64,000 nt of DNA from Pedobacter yonginensis (GTDB lineage: Bacteria > Bacteroidota > Bacteroidia > Sphingobacteriales > Sphingobacteriaceae). Below the pieces are notes generated by a model that did not search any database, was not told the DNA's origin, and saw nothing but the letters and a program-made list of their open reading frames with translations. Position 1 is the first letter of the stretch, and every line of letters starts with the position of its first letter. A program made the translations under genes and the position numbers. Location: NCBI RefSeq assembly GCF_003173595.1, contig NZ_QGNZ01000004.1, positions 248,001 to 312,000 on the forward strand, read 5' to 3'. Shown here piece by piece: positions 24,623-33,104 of the stretch.

Positions 24623-27600
24623 TTAAAAGTTAACATTAATGCCTGCCGTTACTGTTTTCATCAGTGGGTAAAACTCACCGTTCTGGTTATTTACTTCAGG
24701 ATCAAAGCCTTCCCAGAATTTCGTAGCCGTAAACAGATTCTGACCGCTCACAAATACCTTTGCATTCTTGATGTGAAGTTTTTTCATCAGCATGCCTGGA
24801 AGTCGGTAAGCTAAGTTTACATTTTTCAATCGCAGGTAAGCCGAATTTTTCACCCAAAATGACGATGTTGTGCCGTTTACACCAATGGCTGGTAATAATC
24901 TAGGAAATGTAGCATTTGGATTATCTGGAGTCCAATAATCTTTATGTACCTCTAACAAGCCTGGAATAAAATCTGCTGCATAGAATGGATAAGCGCCTGT
25001 GCCAGAGATGTAATTCTCTTTTTTGCCAACACCCTGGAAAAATAATCCCAACTCAAAATTTTTAAAACTGAAGTTTGCGTTTAAGCTATATTCATACCTT
25101 GGGAAGTTGTTTCCAATAAAGGTTCGGTCGTTCGGATCAATTTTACCATCACCATTTAGGTCTTTGTATTTTATATCTCCTGGTTTTGGTACAAAGAAAT
25201 GGGTAGGAGAGGCTGCAATGTCTGCATCTGATTGGAAATAACCATCAGCTTCATATCCGAAATAAGAAAACAGGGGCTGCCCAACCGCTGATCTCACAGA
25301 GCCACCATCCAGATACGGAACACCAGGCAAACTTGTTACTTTATTTTTTGAATCGGCAAACAATCCAGTAATGTCGAAGCCAAAATCGCCCAGTTTTCTT
25401 TTAAAGTTAAGCGTTAACTCATAACCTTTGTTTTCCATCGTGCCCGCATTTACATACGGAGCATTTAAGCCAACGTAAGTAGGTATGGGTTTAATTAGTA
25501 ATATGTTGCTTATTTCTCTAATATAATAATCGCCAGTAAACGTAAAATATTTGGCGAAAGTTAAATCAAGACCGATGTTTTTTTGTTTCGATTTTTCCCA
25601 AGTGATATTTGGATTAGGCGCATCAAGTAATGCATAGCCTGCATTGGTAACGCCGTTGAAATAAGCATTTAAACCAGAGGTATAATTGGCTGCAAAGGGA
25701 TATATGCTGGATAAAGCCTGATTGCCAAGGCTACCGTAAGAGGCCCTGATTTTACCAAATACGATGACGTTGTTTAACCCTTCAAAAAAACTTTCTTTAC
25801 TGAAAACCCAACCTGCAGAGGCCGAAGGGAAGAAACCCCATTGTTGATTGGCAGCTTGAGAGAATCTTGACGAACCATCATAACGCCCATTCAGTTCTAA
25901 AAGGTATTTCTCACGATAATTATAATTAAAACGGCCATAAAAACCAACTATCGCAGTTTGGTAGGCGCCACCAGCATTGGTTTGGTTAAGCGTACCTAAG
26001 TTTAGGTAAGGCAAATCTTGATTGGTAAAGTCTGTTCTCGCCGCGCTGATGCCTCGGTAAGAAAACTGTTCGTTCTGAACGCCAGCTAAAAATTTAAAAT
26101 TATGATCTTTTATAGATCCGGTATAAGAAGCTTGCGCCTGATAGGTGGTTCTGATATTGGTAGAATACGATTCGCTTAAACTATTGGTTCCAGGCCATTT
26201 GTTAACCAAATCATAACTTTGGTTTGCCACATTTGGTTGATAAATATCTACGTTTTTAACCTGCGTTTTGGTATTTGGTGTCCAAGATTCGCGAGCAACA
26301 AAAGCTTCAACATCTATATTTTTAATGGGTTTATAGGTAAAGCCAATTTTACCCAACAAAGATTGTGTAATGGTGTTAGACGTTCCTGCGGCCTCGGCCT
26401 GAGCAAGCGGGTTACGGTTGTTGCTTTGCCCGGCATTTCCATACATGCCTTCGCCAAATTTGGCTCCACCAATTGGGATAAGACCTATTGCTTGACGAAT
26501 AATAAATTCTGGACTATTGGTTGAAGGAATGGTAGTGTTGTTTTGAGTAAAATTCAGCACTGCGTTAAAGCTCAACTTATCATTTACCCTTAAGTCAGGA
26601 TTTACCCGAATATCGGTTTTTGTATATCTGGTGTTTGGGATTAGTCCGTCTTGACTTAGGTAAGTTGCAGAGGCGAACAATTTAAGGTTATCGCCACCAG
26701 CAGATACGTTTACATTCTGATTTTGCATAAAGCCCGAATTTGTGAATAATAGTTTGACCCAATCATTGTCAATTACATCCAGATTATTTGGTGGCGTGTT
26801 GGCATATTTATCAATCAGTGCCTGACTGTAAACAAATGCATTTGGGTTACCTGTACTATTTTGCTGTGCAACATTGCTCAACTTTAAGAAATCAAGCGCA
26901 CTTGCTCGTTCAGGTATGTTCGTAGCAAATTGTTTAGTAAAAAAAGAATTGTAGCTGATATTAAGCTCTTTTCCTTTCGCCCTTTTCGTACTCACTAAAA
27001 TTACCCCATTTGCTGCTCTTGAACCATAAACGGCGGTAGATGCGGCATCTTTAAGTATGGTAATGGTTTCAATGGCATTTGCATCTAGGTTATCCAAACT
27101 CGAAACCACACCATCTATAAGGATAAGCGGACCCTGACCTGCATAAATGGAGCTTAAACCACGAATATTGATGGACGCTCCATCGCCACCAGGTCGTCCT
27201 GATTGCTGCGTAACAGTTACTCCGGGTGCTAAACCTTGTAAAAGGTTGCTTGAGGTAGATACTTGCCTTTTAGTAAGTTCTTCGTTTTTAAGTGTGGTTA
27301 TTGATCCCGTTAGGTTTACTTTTTTTTGGGTGCCAAAGCCTACTACTACAACGGCATCCAAATCGTTTGCTTTACTAATTAAAGCTACCGACATACTTTC
27401 TGATGTAACGGGAACTTCTTGAGTGGCATAACTTACCGAGCTGAAAACCAATAAGGCCCCTTTGTTTGCTCGGATGCTAAAAGTACCCGTTGCGGAGGTG
27501 GTTGTTCCCGTTTTTTGTTCTTTTACGGAAACCGAAATGCCTTCCAGTGCTTTTCCTGATTGGCTATCCACCACTTTTCCTGAGACGAGCACTTCCTGTG

Positions 27601-27658
27601 CACGAAGAGAAAATATGCCCAGGATAGACATTAAAAATAACAGTACATTTTTCTTCAT
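24623..27658 (-). CDS. SusC/RagA-family TonB-dependent transporter
   Basis: Outer-membrane importer of 1011 aa for glycan fragments. It has a signal peptide, an N-terminal carboxypeptidase-regulatory-like domain (VSGKVVDSQSGKALEGISV), a plug with the SusC signature (VVVGFGTQKKVNLTGSI, SINIRGLSSI, DAASTAVYGSRAANGVILV), then the 22-strand barrel ending in VTAGINVNF. No STN domain is present, so it is not expected to signal through FecR. It pairs with the downstream susD. Position beside GH92 and the sugar genes suggests an alpha-mannosidic substrate (inference). Confidence 0.97.
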   Translation of the reverse strand: MKKNVLLFLMSILGIFSLRAQEVLVSGKVVDSQSGKALEGISVSVKEQKTGTTTSATGTFSIRANKGALLVFSSVSYATQEVPVTSESMSVALISKANDLDAVVVVGFGTQKKVNLTGSITTLKNEELTKRQVSTSSNLLQGLAPGVTVTQQSGRPGGDGASINIRGLSSIYAGQGPLILIDGVVSSLDNLDANAIETITILKDAASTAVYGSRAANGVILVSTKRAKGKELNISYNSFFTKQFATNIPERASALDFLKLSNVAQQNSTGNPNAFVYSQALIDKYANTPPNNLDVIDNDWVKLLFTNSGFMQNQNVNVSAGGDNLKLFASATYLSQDGLIPNTRYTKTDIRVNPDLRVNDKLSFNAVLNFTQNNTTIPSTNSPEFIIRQAIGLIPIGGAKFGEGMYGNAGQSNNRNPLAQAEAAGTSNTITQSLLGKIGFTYKPIKNIDVEAFVARESWTPNTKTQVKNVDIYQPNVANQSYDLVNKWPGTNSLSESYSTNIRTTYQAQASYTGSIKDHNFKFLAGVQNEQFSYRGISAARTDFTNQDLPYLNLGTLNQTNAGGAYQTAIVGFYGRFNYNYREKYLLELNGRYDGSSRFSQAANQQWGFFPSASAGWVFSKESFFEGLNNVIVFGKIRASYGSLGNQALSSIYPFAANYTSGLNAYFNGVTNAGYALLDAPNPNITWEKSKQKNIGLDLTFAKYFTFTGDYYIREISNILLIKPIPTYVGLNAPYVNAGTMENKGYELTLNFKRKLGDFGFDITGLFADSKNKVTSLPGVPYLDGGSVRSAVGQPLFSYFGYEADGYFQSDADIAASPTHFFVPKPGDIKYKDLNGDGKIDPNDRTFIGNNFPRYEYSLNANFSFKNFELGLFFQGVGKKENYISGTGAYPFYAADFIPGLLEVHKDYWTPDNPNATFPRLLPAIGVNGTTSSFWVKNSAYLRLKNVNLAYRLPGMLMKKLHIKNAKVFVSGQNLFTATKFWEGFDPEVNNQNGEFYPLMKTVTAGINVNF

Positions 27659-27967
27659 AATATAATTTTGTTGTTGGTTAGATTATTTGGCCCACCCTCA
27701 GCCCAGAATATCAGTGCTCCAGATGATAGTACTAAGTAATAAATTTTTTTAATAATAAAAAAGTATTTATTAAAAAATATTATTAAGTTGACTTGTATTA
27801 TTTTAGTAAGTTTTAGAATTTAATTTCCGGTTGTTTATCTCAGAGTTGCTTTAATGCTTGTTTATAGCTTTAATATGCCCATTTTTAGAAATATTTTTAA
27901 GTATTTTCCAAAATTTATAATTATTAAAAAATATTAATAACTTTAGCTCGAAAAATATAAACAAGTT
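27659..27967. promoter_or_regulatory. Divergent AT-rich promoter region of the polysaccharide locus
   Basis: 309 bp between susC (minus) and the lipoprotein gene (plus), with no ORF of its own. It holds two exact copies of the 13-mer TTATTAAAAAATA (27767-27779 and 27921-27933) and an inverted 11/13 match at 27743-27755. The -7-like TAACTTTA at 27938-27945 predicts a start near 27950 for the plus-strand operon. The 13-mer recurs at 33023-33035, so it may be the operator of the local ROK repressor. Confidence 0.45.
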
Positions 27968-29206
27968 ATGAGACTTAAAACTTTACATGTATTACTCTTT
28001 TGTTCGGCACTAACGGTATCCTGCAAGAAGCAGATCGATACCTCAAAAAATTTTGTGGATGGAAAATTCAGAACGAGTTTGATTGATCCGACCAGTTGGA
28101 CCATTGGCCCGCTTACATCGAGCACTGATCCGGCTGCTCAAATTCTACCCAATGCAGAGCTGCAACCCTTAAACGTGGTTTATGGTGGCAATAAAATATT
28201 CAAGTGCAATAACCCTGAAATTTTTACGGGAAATGGCTGGCTGATGCAAACCTCAAGAACAGATGCGAGCAGGGGTGGAAATGTTTATCCAATAAATGGA
28301 AACGCAACAGCCTATATGTTCCACATTAACCAAAGTGGTTTGGTAAAGTATTATCACTTAATGGTTTCTAATCCTGGCACAGCGCCAATAACCTTAACCA
28401 GCAAAGGTTCTTATTATAACAATAGCGAAAAACCCCTAACCGGCTCAGGTACTGGTCCGAGTTATTTTGTAGCTAAAGATTGGATAAATAATACTTTGCG
28501 CAAAGTTCAGTCTGAGCCAATAACCATAGCCCCTTCACAAGCAGTAGAAGTATTCAAGGTTCAGGCGAATGTGAGCAATATGATTGATGCGCGTTTTGAG
28601 TTAAACACCTCTGGCAATGCTTATTATTATACGGTTGTTACCTCAACGGGTAATCTCGACGATGCAATTAATGCTACCCAAGGCGGGCCTGCTGCTGGTA
28701 CTTACCTCACTGAATCGACAAATGCTTATGGGCGTGAAGCTGGCGTTTATCAATATTCAGAAGTTACTGCCGACAATAATCTCGATATTCCAAATCGGGC
28801 AGCCCATATCGGTTTCGCGCTAAATACAAGCAATAAATTTGCTGCTGCAATAGAAAATCAAACGGCAGCTAAGTTGATGAACTTGACCGGTTCTTCCTCA
28901 AATACTTATGGGAATTATGGTCATAGGTATTTGGTAAAGTTTCATTTAATCAATAAAAATGCAACATCAAAAAACGTAAAGCTCTTTTTTGCGTCTAATT
29001 CGGTAAATGCTGCGCAAAGTAATGCAACATGGAATGGCCCAATAAAATTAAACGGTACTGTGATAGATGTTTATACGCAATTGAATAATCCGCGAAAAGA
29101 GCTTGCATCTTGGGTAATTCCTCCAGGGGTATTTAATGCAACCATAGAATTTTATGTGCCGGGATTAATAACGGCCAACCAACAACTCATCTTCGATTCT
29201 AATTAA
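27968..29206 (+). CDS. Surface lipoprotein, DUF3370-like, of the glycan locus
   Basis: 412 aa with a lipobox (CSALTVSCKK). The central part (ELQPLNVVYGGNKIFKCNNP, GWLMQTSRTDASRGG, YYHLMVSNPGTAPITLTSKG) resembles by eye DUF3370 proteins, known mainly from cyanobacteria; this is a weak match. Beta-strand rich, with no enzyme motif. One base separates it from the GH92 gene, so they form an operon. A role as an extra surface glycan-binding protein, as SusE/SusF play, is plausible but inferred. Confidence 0.7.
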   Translation: MRLKTLHVLLFCSALTVSCKKQIDTSKNFVDGKFRTSLIDPTSWTIGPLTSSTDPAAQILPNAELQPLNVVYGGNKIFKCNNPEIFTGNGWLMQTSRTDASRGGNVYPINGNATAYMFHINQSGLVKYYHLMVSNPGTAPITLTSKGSYYNNSEKPLTGSGTGPSYFVAKDWINNTLRKVQSEPITIAPSQAVEVFKVQANVSNMIDARFELNTSGNAYYYTVVTSTGNLDDAINATQGGPAAGTYLTESTNAYGREAGVYQYSEVTADNNLDIPNRAAHIGFALNTSNKFAAAIENQTAAKLMNLTGSSSNTYGNYGHRYLVKFHLINKNATSKNVKLFFASNSVNAAQSNATWNGPIKLNGTVIDVYTQLNNPRKELASWVIPPGVFNATIEFYVPGLITANQQLIFDSN

Positions 29207-29207
29207 A

Positions 29208-31418
29208 ATGATAAGAAAATTCCCTCTATTTTTTTTAGTGCTTTTTTCGTTCCAAAGTGTTAATGCACAAAAGCTTACAGATCTTGTTGATCCTTTTATA
29301 GGTACAGGTGGGCATGGGCACACTTATCCAGGTGCAGCGGTTCCTTTTGGTATGGTGCAGCTTAGTCCAGATAACGGGCGCTCGGGATGGGATTGGAGTA
29401 GTGGATACCATTACAGCGACTCAACAATTACCGGATTTAGTCATACCCATTTAAGCGGAACAGGTATTGGAGATTGGTGCGACATCTCGGTAATGCCTTT
29501 TGTAAATTCCGATACCGATAAGAAGGCAACTTTTAGTCATAAAAATGAAAAGGCTGCGCCTGGCTATTATTCAGTTAAAATGAGTAGCGGAATTTTGGCA
29601 TCGTTTACCGTAACGGAGCGTGTTGGTTTTCATTCATATGCCTTTCCGGAAGGCGCTAAGCCAATGATTCAGTTTGACTTGGGTTTTCATATTAACTGGG
29701 ATAAAACAGAGCAGGGCTATGTTAGTGTGTTGAATGATAGTACGTTAATTGGTTATCGCTATTCTACAGGCTGGGCCAAAAATCAAAAAGTGTATTTCGC
29801 GGCGAGAACTTCAAAAGCTTTTAGTCTGTATAAACTTTATGCAGCGGGTGGAGTTGTTGCGGGAAATAAATTATTGGATACAGCTGCAAGAGTTCAGCTT
29901 TTTTTTCCTGATGCTGCAGGAAAAAAGGTATTGCTAAAAGTTGCGCTATCCAGCACAACTGCAGAGAAAGCGCTTCTAGCGCTTAATGAAGTTAAACATT
30001 GGGATTTCGAAAAAACCAGAAAAGATGCTTCTGCGAAATGGGAAGCCGAACTTCAGAAAATCAAAATTCAATCTTCAGATCAGGCTTTGAAGAAAATTTT
30101 TTATACAGCGCTTTATCATACCTGTTTATCGCCTGTATTGTATTCTGATGCTGATGGAGCTTATCAAAACGCAAAATCAGCCCAATTAAAAATGGAAAAG
30201 GGTGCTCAGCGATATACGGTATATTCCCTTTGGGATACTTTCAGGGCATTAAATCCGCTTTTCACTTTAACACAGCCCAAAAAATATCCAGACATATTGA
30301 AAAGTATGATGGCATTTTATCGTGAAAATGGTTTGCTACCTGTTTGGGATCTGAGTACTTGGGAAGCCAACACAATGACCGGATACCATGCAGTTCCGGT
30401 TCTAGCAGATGCGGTTTTGAAAGGCGTTCCGGGGCTGGACATTAAGGAAGCCTACCAGGCAATGAGGGCGAGTGCAACACAAACTTCAAGAAATGTTCCC
30501 GATTACATGAAGTATGGCTATTTGCCACAGGATAAAGGTGGGTGGAGCGTTACGGTTACATTGGAATACGCTTTTGATGATTATTGCATTGCGCAAGTGG
30601 CAAAAAAACTCGGTTTGATGGATGATTACAAGCTTTTTATGGGAAGAGCTGTTGCCTATCAGCGCTTGTTTGATCCTGTAACGGGGTTTATTAGAGCCAG
30701 AAATTCGGATGGGAAATTTACGGTTCCTTTTGATCCTTATTTTTCCGAGCATGAAGAAAAGGCCGAATACATTGAGGGTAACGCTTGGCAGCATTCTTTC
30801 TTCGTTCCGCAGGATCCACGTGGATTGGCAAATGAACATGGTGGATATGGGCAATTTGTAAAGAAATTAGATTCTCTTTTTTCAGTGAGTTCTGTTGTTA
30901 AAGGGCAAAATGCCTCTGCCGATGTGAGTGGGCTAATTGGTCAGTATGCACATGGCAATGAACCCAGCCATCATATTGCCTACTTATATAGCTACGTCGG
31001 CTCTGCCTGGAAAACACAAGAAAAAGTAAGAATGATAGCCGATTCTATGTATCACGCTAAGCCAGATGGCTATGCGGGCAATGAAGATTGTGGGCAAATG
31101 AGTGCCTGGTTTGTGTGGAATGCGATTGGGTTTTATCCTGCAAACCCTGTTAGCGGCCAATACGTATTTGGTTCGCCGCTTGTAGATCGGGCTGATTTGC
31201 AATTGCCTAACGGAAAATCACTTCATGTGGAGGTGAATAACAATTCAAAAACCAATAAATACATTCAGAAAGTGTGGTTGAATGGGAAAGTGCTCTCTGC
31301 AGATTTTATTAGCCATAATCAAATTTTAAGTGGCGGAAAACTTGTATTTCTGATGGGGAGTAAGCCGAACCGCAACTGGGCATCAAAACCAAAAGATTGG
31401 CCTTCTTCTATAAATTGA
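29208..31418 (+). CDS. GH92 alpha-mannosidase
   Basis: Secreted Ca-dependent exo-alpha-mannosidase, 736 aa, with a signal peptide cut after VNAQ. The N-terminal beta-sandwich opens with LVDPFIGTGGHGHTYPGA and VPFGMVQLSPDNG, with GFSHTHLSGTGIGDW. The (a/a)6 catalytic domain carries EYIEGNAWQHSFFVPQD, NEPSHHIAYLY and GNEDCGQMSAWFVWNAIGFYP, all conserved in GH92. It removes alpha-linked mannose from N-glycan or yeast-mannan-type chains; linkage preference cannot be read from sequence. This gene is the main reason for proposing a mannose-containing substrate. Confidence 0.96.
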   Translation: MIRKFPLFFLVLFSFQSVNAQKLTDLVDPFIGTGGHGHTYPGAAVPFGMVQLSPDNGRSGWDWSSGYHYSDSTITGFSHTHLSGTGIGDWCDISVMPFVNSDTDKKATFSHKNEKAAPGYYSVKMSSGILASFTVTERVGFHSYAFPEGAKPMIQFDLGFHINWDKTEQGYVSVLNDSTLIGYRYSTGWAKNQKVYFAARTSKAFSLYKLYAAGGVVAGNKLLDTAARVQLFFPDAAGKKVLLKVALSSTTAEKALLALNEVKHWDFEKTRKDASAKWEAELQKIKIQSSDQALKKIFYTALYHTCLSPVLYSDADGAYQNAKSAQLKMEKGAQRYTVYSLWDTFRALNPLFTLTQPKKYPDILKSMMAFYRENGLLPVWDLSTWEANTMTGYHAVPVLADAVLKGVPGLDIKEAYQAMRASATQTSRNVPDYMKYGYLPQDKGGWSVTVTLEYAFDDYCIAQVAKKLGLMDDYKLFMGRAVAYQRLFDPVTGFIRARNSDGKFTVPFDPYFSEHEEKAEYIEGNAWQHSFFVPQDPRGLANEHGGYGQFVKKLDSLFSVSSVVKGQNASADVSGLIGQYAHGNEPSHHIAYLYSYVGSAWKTQEKVRMIADSMYHAKPDGYAGNEDCGQMSAWFVWNAIGFYPANPVSGQYVFGSPLVDRADLQLPNGKSLHVEVNNNSKTNKYIQKVWLNGKVLSADFISHNQILSGGKLVFLMGSKPNRNWASKPKDWPSSIN

Positions 31419-31439
31419 CCGCCTTGTGCATTTGATTAA

Positions 31440-31525
31440 GGTTAAAGATCTGAAAGGGGAAAGGAAAAAGCTGAAAGGGGAAAGCTGAAAGGGTTAAAAG
31501 GGAAAAGCTAAAAGTCAAAAGTAGA
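31440..31525. repeat. Purine-rich short-period repeat (ctgaaaggggaaag type)
   Basis: Degenerate units of about 7-14 bases just after the GH92 gene, similar in style to the array after hemB (4626-4800). No ORF. Confidence 0.65.
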
Positions 31526-31574
31526 AAGAACACTAAAAGGATCTGCTACATTCAATCGCCATGGTGCTTGTCTT

Positions 31575-31603
31575 AGCGGCGCATTACGGGCGTCGCTTTT
31601 TTT
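31575..31603 (+). terminator. Terminator after the GH92 operon
   Basis: Stem agcggcg / cgtcgct (one G-T pair) around cattacggg, followed by a T-run. It lies between convergent GH92 and ROK repressor genes. Confidence 0.75.
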
Positions 31604-31712
31604 AGCTTAAAGAAAAAGCTGAAAGGAAAAAGCTTGTTTAGTTATTGTTTCTTTGGTGGTTCAAAATTAAATTTTGCTAGAGCTGATTTTGATCCCACAC
31701 CCTTTTCTTTTT

Positions 31713-32927
31713 TTAATTAGTAGATAATAATCTGTTTCTAACCAGGAAACAAGCTCCAATTACGCCAGATTGTTTGCCGAGTTTTGACATGCGGATTTTG
31801 GTGTCATTATTCACCAAACTTAGGGAATATTTGTTGAGCGCACTTTTTATGGGTAGGCGTATGTGTTCTCCTGTTTCACCAAGGCTTCCACCAAGAATAA
31901 CCAATTCGGGGTTAAATATATTGATTAGGACGGCAATGCCCCTGCCTAGTTTTTCGCCCATCGAAGCAATTTCCTCTATCGCAAGTACATCATCATTCAA
32001 TGCTGCGTTTATAATGTGCTCAAAATTTATATCGTTAATATCCATTTCAGATAAAATAGACGTAGATCCCGATGTTAGCTTTTCCTTAAAAATACGTGTT
32101 AATGCAAGTCCAGAAACTTCAGTTTCCAAACAGCCTTTTTTGCCGCATCGGCACATAATTTCGTTGTTGAAGCTGGGTATATGGCCAAATTCGCCTGCAA
32201 AGCCAGATTTTCCATAATAAAGCTGACCTTCAATCACAATCCCAACGCCAAGTCCATAATCCATATTGATAAAAAGAATGTCTTTTTCTTCCCCAACAAT
32301 CCCTGCAGAGTATTCCCCGTACGCCATTGCCCTGGAGTCGTTTTCTAGAAATACCCGCATGCCCAGATTACGCTCTAGTTTTTTGCTCAATGGTTCTTCG
32401 TCAAAATTAAAAAAGCTGTAGCTGTAGCCGCTTGCATGGTTTATCCTTCCAGATAGATTAAGACCCATTCCAAGAATTTTGTCTTTTGGTACGCGGCTTT
32501 CTTTTATGTATTGATTGATGACGTGGTATAGTTCTGATAGAGATTCGTTATTGTTTTGCAAATTAAAAGGGCGTTCTAACGATGTGTGGACAATGTTTTT
32601 TTCCAAGTCGATGATCCCCATATTCAAATGGTTCTGTTTTACATCTACGCCCAAGAAGAATCCCGATCCAAGCACCAATCCGTACAAGTTGGGTTTCCTA
32701 CCTCCTCTTGATTCGATTTTCCCCAGGTCCTGAACAAGTCCATCGTTTATGAGTTCATTGAGGATGGTGTTAATTTTAGGTGCACTTAGGCCAACTGTGG
32801 CGCAAAGGTCGGCAATGGTGCAATTACCGTTTTTTACAAAATAGGATATTATGGATTTTTTTAATGTTATGTTCTTGTAGGCTACTCCAGAGAGGCTTTC
32901 CTCGTTTATCTCTTCAAAAAATGTCAT
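31713..32927 (-). CDS. ROK-family transcriptional repressor (NagC/Mlc-like)
   Basis: 404 aa. The N-terminal winged helix (about 20-85: KKSIISYFVKNGNCTIADLC, then LSAPKINTILNELINDGLV) is followed by a ROK sugar-binding domain with ENDSRAMAYGEY and the zinc motif CRCGKKGCLE. Such regulators release DNA when a sugar or sugar phosphate binds. It sits inside the polysaccharide locus, divergent from the FAD oxidoreductase gene, and is the obvious local regulator because no HTCS or ECF gene accompanies this susCD pair. Confidence 0.92.
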   Translation of the reverse strand: MTFFEEINEESLSGVAYKNITLKKSIISYFVKNGNCTIADLCATVGLSAPKINTILNELINDGLVQDLGKIESRGGRKPNLYGLVLGSGFFLGVDVKQNHLNMGIIDLEKNIVHTSLERPFNLQNNNESLSELYHVINQYIKESRVPKDKILGMGLNLSGRINHASGYSYSFFNFDEEPLSKKLERNLGMRVFLENDSRAMAYGEYSAGIVGEEKDILFINMDYGLGVGIVIEGQLYYGKSGFAGEFGHIPSFNNEIMCRCGKKGCLETEVSGLALTRIFKEKLTSGSTSILSEMDINDINFEHIINAALNDDVLAIEEIASMGEKLGRGIAVLINIFNPELVILGGSLGETGEHIRLPIKSALNKYSLSLVNNDTKIRMSKLGKQSGVIGACFLVRNRLLSTN

Positions 32928-33022
32928 GCTTGGTTTATGTGTTTCAAATAATTTGTTTTTGGAACTTCATTTTCTAAAAATAATAAAAAGGTTTTGGATG
33001 CTGCACAAAATGTTGATAAAAT

Positions 33023-33035
33023 TTATTAAAAAATA
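33023..33035. promoter_or_regulatory. Candidate ROK operator upstream of the FAD-oxidoreductase operon
   Basis: Third exact copy of TTATTAAAAAATA, about 33 bp before a -7-like TATATTTA at 33068-33075 that would start transcription near 33080. The region is very AT-rich, so chance matches are possible. Confidence 0.35.
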
Positions 33036-33104
33036 AATTCAAGTTATTAAATTTTTTAAAAAAGTTATATATTTACAACTCGGGCAATTCTAACAATATC
33101 CCTT

